DNA from: Streptomyces sp. NBC_01262
GTDB lineage: Bacteria > Actinomycetota > Actinomycetes > Streptomycetales > Streptomycetaceae
Assembly (NCBI RefSeq): GCF_036226365.1
Contig: NZ_CP108462.1
Span: forward strand, 3,390,501 to 3,454,500
DNA: 64,000 bases
Direction: 5' to 3'
The position numbers and the translations under genes were made by a program. Positions 59,685-64,000 of the stretch are shown piece by piece. The notes under the pieces were generated by a model. That model saw nothing but the letters and a program-made list of their open reading frames with translations, searched no databases and was not told the DNA's origin. Within the stretch, counting starts at the first letter, position 1; each line of letters begins with the position of its first letter.

Positions 59685-60935
59685 ATGCCCACCGGTACCT
59701 CCAGGGTCTTCGTCTCGCATCTCGCCGGCGTACCCGTGTTCGACCCGAACGGTGATCAGGTCGGCCGGGTCCGGGACCTGGTGGTGATGCTGCGGGTCGC
59801 CGGGCGGCCGCCGCGGGTCCTCGGGCTCGTCGTGGAGGTGGTGAGCCGGCGCCGGATCTTCCTGCCGATCACGCGCGTCACGGGCGTCGAATCGGGCCAG
59901 GTGATCACCACCGGCGTCGTCAACATGCAGCGCTTCGAGCAGCGGCCGACCGAGACCCTCGTGCTCGGCGAGCTGCTGGACCGGCGGGTCCGGCTCACCG
60001 ACGGCGGCGAGGAGGTGACCGTGCTGGACGTCTCGATGGTGCGGCTGCCGGCCCGTCGCGACTGGGAGATCGACAAGGTCTTCGTACAGCGTGGCAAGGG
60101 CGGCGCGCTGCGGCGGCGCGGCGAGACGCTGACGGTGGAGTGGTCGGCGGTCACCGGCTTCTCGCTCGACGAGCAGGGCCAGGGCACGCGGGCGCTGCTC
60201 GCGGCCTACGAGCAGCTGCGCCCGGCCGACCTGGCGAACGTGATGCACCACCTCGCGCCCAAGCGCCGCGCGGAGGTCGCGGCGGCGCTGGACGACGACC
60301 GGCTGGCGGATGTGATGGAGGAGCTGCCGGAGGACGACCAGATCGAGATCCTCGGCAAGCTCAAGGAGGAGCGCGCCGCCGACGTCCTGGAGGCGATGGA
60401 CCCGGACGACGCGGCCGACCTGCTCGCCGAGCTCCCGGAGGCCGAGCAGGAGCGGCTCATCGGCCTCATGCAGCCGCACGACGCCGCCGACATGCGGCGG
60501 CTGCTGTCGTACGAGGAGCGGACGGCCGGCGGTCTGATGACCACCGACCCCGTCGTGCTGCGCCCCGACGCCACCGTCGCCGACGCCCTCGCGCGCGTCC
60601 GCAACCCGGACCTGTCCCCCGCGCTCGCCGCGCAGGTCTACGTCTGCCGGCCCCCGGACGAGACCCCGACCGGCAAGTACCTGGGCACCGTGCACTTCCA
60701 ACGGCTGCTGCGCGACCCGCCGTTCACCCTCGTCGGCTCGATCGTCGACAGCGACCTGCGGCCGCTCGCCCCGGACGCCTCGCTGCCGGACGTCACCAGC
60801 TACCTGGCGGTCTACAACATGATCGCCGCCCCCGTCGTGGACGACCACGGCTCGCTGCTCGGGGCTGTCACTGTCGACGACGTACTGGACCACCTGCTCC
60901 CCGACGACTGGCGGGAGGCCGACTATGGCCGATGA
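59685..60935 (+). CDS. Soluble MgtE-N/CBS protein with PRC-barrel-like start
   Basis: 416 aa from ATG 59685 (GAAGGAGG upstream). Residues about 1-170 form two PRC-barrel-like beta units (GVPVFDPNGDQVGRVRDLVV; VTGVESGQVITT). About 175-290 is the MgtE N-terminal superhelix (RAEVAAALDDDRLADVMEEL; MDPDDAADLLAELPEAEQER), and about 290-416 two CBS domains (GGLMTTDPVVLRPDATVADA). The five-helix transport domain of MgtE is absent, so this is a regulatory or adaptor protein that may sense Mg2+ or nucleotides. It overlaps the DUF1003 gene by 11 bases. Confidence 0.88.
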   Translation: MPTGTSRVFVSHLAGVPVFDPNGDQVGRVRDLVVMLRVAGRPPRVLGLVVEVVSRRRIFLPITRVTGVESGQVITTGVVNMQRFEQRPTETLVLGELLDRRVRLTDGGEEVTVLDVSMVRLPARRDWEIDKVFVQRGKGGALRRRGETLTVEWSAVTGFSLDEQGQGTRALLAAYEQLRPADLANVMHHLAPKRRAEVAAALDDDRLADVMEELPEDDQIEILGKLKEERAADVLEAMDPDDAADLLAELPEAEQERLIGLMQPHDAADMRRLLSYEERTAGGLMTTDPVVLRPDATVADALARVRNPDLSPALAAQVYVCRPPDETPTGKYLGTVHFQRLLRDPPFTLVGSIVDSDLRPLAPDASLPDVTSYLAVYNMIAAPVVDDHGSLLGAVTVDDVLDHLLPDDWREADYGR

Positions 60936-61416
60936 CCGCCCCCGCGTCCGGCTGGACCAGCCCCGGTCCCGGCGGCGCAGCCCGCTGCCCGCGTACGACC
61001 CGGAGGCCTTCGGGCGGCTGTCGGAGAAGATCGCCCGCTTCCTGGGCACCATGCGCTTCATCGCCTGGATGACGGCCGTCATCATCGCGTGGGTGCTGTG
61101 GAACATCTTCGCTCCCGACGATCTGCGCTGGGACCCCTACCCGTTCATCTTCCTGACGCTGATGCTGTCTCTCCAGGCCTCCTACGCCGCTCCGCTGATC
61201 CTGCTCGCCCAGAACCGCCAGGACGACCGCGACCGGGTCAACCTGGAGCAGGACCGCAAGCAGAACGAGCGCAGCATCGCCGACACCGAGTTCCTGACCC
61301 GCGAGGTCGCCGCCCTGCGGATGGGGCTCGGCGAGGTCGCGACCCGGGACTGGATGCGCTCGGAACTGCAGGATCTGCTCAAGGAACTGGAGGAGCGGCG
61401 GGACGGCGTGACCTAG
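60925..61416 (+). CDS. DUF1003 membrane protein
   Basis: 163 aa from ATG 60925. Two membrane helices (MRFIAWMTAVIIAWVLWNIF; FIFLTLMLSLQASYAAPLIL) and a coiled C-terminal part, the standard DUF1003 form, with the LAQNRQDDRDRVNLEQDR signature. The start overlaps the MgtE-N/CBS gene, so the pair may form one complex: a soluble CBS sensor with a small membrane partner. Cation homeostasis is a reasonable but unproven role. Confidence 0.88.
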   Translation: MADDRPRVRLDQPRSRRRSPLPAYDPEAFGRLSEKIARFLGTMRFIAWMTAVIIAWVLWNIFAPDDLRWDPYPFIFLTLMLSLQASYAAPLILLAQNRQDDRDRVNLEQDRKQNERSIADTEFLTREVAALRMGLGEVATRDWMRSELQDLLKELEERRDGVT

Positions 61417-61458
61417 GCGACGACCGGGCCTGCCCGCGCGCGCCGTACCATCGACGGT

Positions 61459-62667
61459 ATGGCTACCGACACTCCCCCAGAGCCTTCGGCCTGGGAGGTA
61501 CCCCCAACCAGTGGACCGTCGACCGTTAACGCACCCCCGTCCACCGACGCGGTGCGCGCCGCGCTGGCGACGGTGAACGACCCGGAGATCCACAAGCCGA
61601 TCACCGACCTCGGCATGGTGAAATCGGTCGACATCGCGGATGGCGGGGCCGTGACCGTGTCGGTCTATCTGACCGTGTCGGGCTGTCCGTTGCGCGAGAC
61701 GATCACCCGTGACGTCACGACGGCCGTCTCCAAGGTGCCCGGCGTGACGGGTGTCACCGTCGACCTCGACGTGATGAGCGACGAGCAGCGCCGCGAGCTG
61801 GCCTCCTCGCTGCGCGGCGGCCAGGCCGAGCGCGAGATCCCCTTCGCCCAGCCCGGCTCGCTGACCCGGGTCTACGCGGTCGCCTCCGGCAAGGGCGGCG
61901 TCGGCAAGTCCTCGGTGACCGTCAACCTCGCCGCGGCGATGGCGGCGGACGGGCTGAAGGTCGGCGTCGTCGACGCGGACATCTACGGGCACAGCGTGCC
62001 GCGCATGCTCGGTGTCGAGGGGCGCCCCACCCAGGTCGAGAACATGATCATGCCGCCCTCCGCGAACGGCGTGAAGGTCATCTCCATCGGCATGTTCACC
62101 CCCGGCAACGCGCCGGTGGTCTGGCGCGGCCCCATGCTCCACCGGGCCCTCCAGCAGTTCCTCGGCGACGTGTACTGGGGCGACCTCGACGTCCTCCTGC
62201 TCGACCTCCCGCCGGGGACGGGCGACATCGCGATCTCCGTCGCGCAGCTCGTCCCGAACGCGGAGATCCTCGTGGTCACCACCCCGCAGCAGGCGGCGGC
62301 CGAGGTCGCCGAGCGGGCCGGGTCGATCGCCGTCCAGACCCACCAGAAGATCGTCGGCGTCGTCGAGAACATGTCCGGCATGCCGTGCCCGCACTGCGAG
62401 GAGATCATCGACGTCTTCGGCAGCGGGGGCGGCCAGCGCGTCGCCGAGGGCCTGACGAAGACCACAGGCGCCACGGTGCCGGTTCTCGGGCAGATCCCGA
62501 TCGACGTACGGCTGCGCGAAGGCGGCGACGACGGCCGCCCGGTCGTTCTCACCGACCCCGAGTCCCCGGCGGGTTCCGCACTGCGGTCGATCGCCGGCAA
62601 GCTCGGCGGCCGCGCCCGCGGTCTGGCGGGGATGTCGCTGGGCATCACGCCGCGCAACAAGTTCTGA
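61459..62667 (+). CDS. Mrp/ApbC iron-sulfur carrier ATPase
   Basis: 402 aa from ATG 61459. An N-terminal DUF59 domain (ALATVNDPEIHKPITDLGMV; LTVSGCPLRETI) is followed by the P-loop NTPase: VASGKGGVGKSSVTVNLA (deviant Walker A), VDADIYGHSVP, LLDLPPGTGD and NMSGMPCPHCEE with the cluster-binding CxxC. Mrp proteins carry Fe-S clusters to targets. The first 30 residues are odd: codons 5-16 (61471-61506) are a copy of a Streptomyces hairpin repeat read as protein. Confidence 0.92.
   Translation: MATDTPPEPSAWEVPPTSGPSTVNAPPSTDAVRAALATVNDPEIHKPITDLGMVKSVDIADGGAVTVSVYLTVSGCPLRETITRDVTTAVSKVPGVTGVTVDLDVMSDEQRRELASSLRGGQAEREIPFAQPGSLTRVYAVASGKGGVGKSSVTVNLAAAMAADGLKVGVVDADIYGHSVPRMLGVEGRPTQVENMIMPPSANGVKVISIGMFTPGNAPVVWRGPMLHRALQQFLGDVYWGDLDVLLLDLPPGTGDIAISVAQLVPNAEILVVTTPQQAAAEVAERAGSIAVQTHQKIVGVVENMSGMPCPHCEEIIDVFGSGGGQRVAEGLTKTTGATVPVLGQIPIDVRLREGGDDGRPVVLTDPESPAGSALRSIAGKLGGRARGLAGMSLGITPRNKF
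61471..61506. repeat. Streptomyces hairpin repeat inside the mrp coding start
   Basis: The 36-bp sequence begins ACTCCCCCAGAGCCTTCGGC and ends GGGAGGTACCCCCA; it folds as CCCAG(A)GCC-TTC-GGC-CTGGG. This resembles the dispersed hairpin repeat usually found between genes in Streptomyces. It is 12 codons long and in frame. Confidence 0.65.
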
Positions 62668-62682
62668 CGCTCCGGGGCGCTG

Positions 62683-62705
62683 GGGCCTGTCCGGCGGGCA
62701 GGCCC
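62683..62705. terminator. Terminator-like hairpin after mrp
   Basis: GGGCCTG and CAGGCCC around a 9-base loop, between convergent mrp and the 208-aa gene. Confidence 0.55.
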
Positions 62706-62723
62706 TGCCGGTAGGCCCTGGCG

Positions 62724-63350
62724 CTAGTCGCGCGCGTACGCCGTGATGTCCACGACCGCCGCCAGCCCCAGCCCGTACGCGGACATGCCGCGCCCGTAGG
62801 CGCCCAGGTGCACCCCGCGCGCGGAGCCGGCCAGCACCCACCCGTACTCGGACTCGCGGTAGTGGAAGGGCGTGGGCACGCCGTCCACGGGCAGGGTGAG
62901 CGAGGACCAGGCGGGGCCGTCGAGCGCGTCGGCGAGGTCCCAGGCGATGGCGGTCTGCTGGTCGAGCCAGTCCTGGCGCAGGTGGCGCTCCATCATCGTG
63001 GGCCAGGTGCAGGACAGCAGACCGGAGCCGGCGAGCCAGGCGGCGGAGGAGACGGAGGTCGCCTCCAGGACGCCGGTGCCGTCGGCGCTGCGTCGGCCGG
63101 GGCGATGGGCGACGGAGACGACGACGGCGAATCGGCGCAGGTCAGGGGTTGGCTCGACCTTGACGGAGGGCTCGTCGCCATGGCCCACGGAGCCGTGCTC
63201 GACAGTGCCGTCGGCGCTGACCCCGGCCGGATTCAGCCAGCGGTGGCCGGTGAATGCCTCGTCGAGCCCGTACCAGGGGAAGTCGGCCTTGAGGTAGCCG
63301 TCGAGCTGACTGTCGAATCTGCGGTGCTCTGTATCAGCTGTCGTCTCCAC
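62724..63350 (-). CDS. Conserved hypothetical protein
   Basis: 208 aa, ATG 63350. No domain recognised. Begins METTADTEHRRFDSQLDGYL; contains DFPWYGLDEAFTGHRWLNP and a beta-rich end (EYGWVLAGSARGVHLGAYGRG, then GLAAVVDITAYA). No signal peptide or membrane segment. It starts 23 bases downstream of the tatB stop, so it may be in the same transcript. Function unknown. Confidence 0.75.
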   Translation of the reverse strand: METTADTEHRRFDSQLDGYLKADFPWYGLDEAFTGHRWLNPAGVSADGTVEHGSVGHGDEPSVKVEPTPDLRRFAVVVSVAHRPGRRSADGTGVLEATSVSSAAWLAGSGLLSCTWPTMMERHLRQDWLDQQTAIAWDLADALDGPAWSSLTLPVDGVPTPFHYRESEYGWVLAGSARGVHLGAYGRGMSAYGLGLAAVVDITAYARD

Positions 63351-63373
63351 GAAGGGAGAATAGCGCCCCGACC

Positions 63374-63811
63374 TCAGGTGGCGTCGGAGTCGTACGGCGG
63401 AGGATCGGCAGGCTCCGCCTGGTCCCGCTTACGGAGCCGGTCCGGCGTGTCGGAGGAGGACACGGAAGACGACCCGGAGGACGAACCGGTCGAATGCACC
63501 GCTTCCGTCAGCGCGGCGGCCTCTTCCTTGAAGTCGAAGCCGTTGCGGATGTCCTTGAGCCCCAGCTCGTCGCCGTCCAGCAACTGCTTGCGGACGAAGT
63601 TCTTGGGGTTGAGGTCCTCGAACTCGAAGTCCTTGAACTCCGGGCCCAGCTCCTTGCGGATGTCCTCCTTGGCACTGTCCGAGAAGGCCCGCACCTTCCG
63701 GATGAAGCCCGTCACGTCCTGGATGACCTTGGGAAGCTTGTCCGGGCCGAAAACGAGCACGCCGAGGATCGCGAGCGCCATAATCTCCAGCGGGCCTATG
63801 TCGAAGAACAC
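63374..63811 (-). CDS. tatB: Twin-arginine translocase subunit TatB
   Basis: 145 aa from GTG 63811. The N-terminus FFDIGPLEIMALAILGVLVF is one membrane helix followed by GPDKLPKVIQDV with the conserved Gly-Pro turn, then an amphipathic helix (TGFIRKVRAFSDSAKEDIRK). A Ser-rich, charged C-terminus (SSSGSSSVSSSDTPDRLRKR) is usual in Streptomyces TatB. It works with TatA and TatC to export folded proteins. The HtrA-like gene lies upstream on the same strand. Confidence 0.93.
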   Translation of the reverse strand: MFFDIGPLEIMALAILGVLVFGPDKLPKVIQDVTGFIRKVRAFSDSAKEDIRKELGPEFKDFEFEDLNPKNFVRKQLLDGDELGLKDIRNGFDFKEEAAALTEAVHSTGSSSGSSSVSSSDTPDRLRKRDQAEPADPPPYDSDAT

Positions 63812-63909
63812 CCTGCAGCTCCTACGTAAACGGACCGGCCGCTATCACCGTACCTGGCGAAGCCGGGTATGCGGGAGGGCCCACGGTCAACACTAGGCCA
63901 GCACACAGG

Positions 63910-64000
63910 TCAGCTGCCCGTGGCGCTGCCCAGCGTGAGCGGCACCGTACGGCGCTCGCCGCCCCGGACCACGGTGAGGGTCAGGGCGTCGCCGGGGCGG
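63910..64000 (-). CDS. C-terminal end of an HtrA-like serine protease (PDZ domain)
   Basis: The last 29 codons of a gene entering from the right edge: RPGDALTLTVVRGGERRTVP, then LTLGSATGS and TGA at 63910. This is the usual end of a PDZ domain (RPGD...RGGE) in HtrA/DegP-type proteases. The position just upstream of tatB fits the htrA-tatB order I recall in Streptomyces. The rest lies outside the window. Confidence 0.8.
   Translation of the reverse strand, partial: RPGDALTLTVVRGGERRTVPLTLGSATGS

Overview
The window reads as a chromosomal core segment of a Streptomyces (or a very close actinomycete). Base composition is very G+C-rich with strong third-position G/C bias. GTG starts and 4-nt start/stop overlaps are common. 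The gene set is typical of the genus: WhiB-family wblC/whiB7, AdnA/AdnB helicase-nucleases, UvrD2 with an HRDC tail, mycoredoxin, MoeZ, TatB, DUF3107, DUF3152, DUF6758 and the TerD/AIM24 cluster. From memory the order matches, in inverted orientation, the Streptomyces coelicolor block around SCO5149 (htrA-like) to about SCO5200; I could not verify this here. No rRNA, tRNA or CRISPR array was seen.

Layout. 1-2.8 kb: a truncated YlbL-type PDZ protein, a 54-aa membrane peptide, moaE with a duplicated 3' end, and an atypical SDR. 2.9-8.6 kb: DUF2342 metalloprotease-like protein and Nudix protein, then three reverse-strand stress genes (TerD-AIM24 fusion plus two AIM24 proteins) and a YgjP-type metallopeptidase. 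8.7-15.1 kb: orphan ThiF-like protein, ABC1 kinase, a zinc-ribbon peptide, wblC with an elaborate attenuator leader, and uvrD2. 15.2-25.1 kb: mycoredoxin, NudC, M20 dipeptidase, adnB, adnA and an alkyltransferase-like protein. 25.3-35.1 kb: a kinase-like/flippase-like fusion, a second glutaredoxin-like protein, divergent NHEJ-type ligase and polymerase, a His/Asn-rich secreted protein, GDPD, a MarR/epoxide-hydrolase pair and moeZ. 35.2-39.5 kb: a four-gene, translationally coupled Pel-like polysaccharide cluster whose first gene has a TTA codon. 40.2-43.0 kb: a decayed oligopeptide ABC-transporter remnant, split by a dead IS607-type element carrying tnpB. 43.2-64 kb: DUF3152, hydrolases, TetR, DUF3107, a ferritin-like protein, DEAD-box helicase, DMT permease, CorA, SUFU-like, DUF6758, PHP, MarC, NYN, an MgtE-N/CBS protein, DUF1003, Mrp, TatB and the tail of an HtrA-like protease.

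How genes work together. Genome maintenance (uvrD2, adnA/adnB, ligase/polymerase, alkyltransferase-like) and thiol redox/sulfur transfer (mycoredoxins, moeZ, moaE) are the main themes. Two genes, mrx and moeZ, have upstream sequences matching the SigR promoter pattern GGAAT-N18/19-GTT at the right distance. The wblC leader holds a 123-codon upstream reading frame, a candidate antiterminator and an intrinsic terminator, a layout suited to translation-dependent control of an antibiotic-resistance regulator.

The best candidates for something under-described are the Pel/spherulin-like cluster with its possible bldA dependence, the wblC leader architecture, and the nuclease-suspect TnpB in the dead IS607. 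A dispersed Streptomyces-type hairpin repeat also appears to have become protein-coding inside the N-terminus of Mrp.
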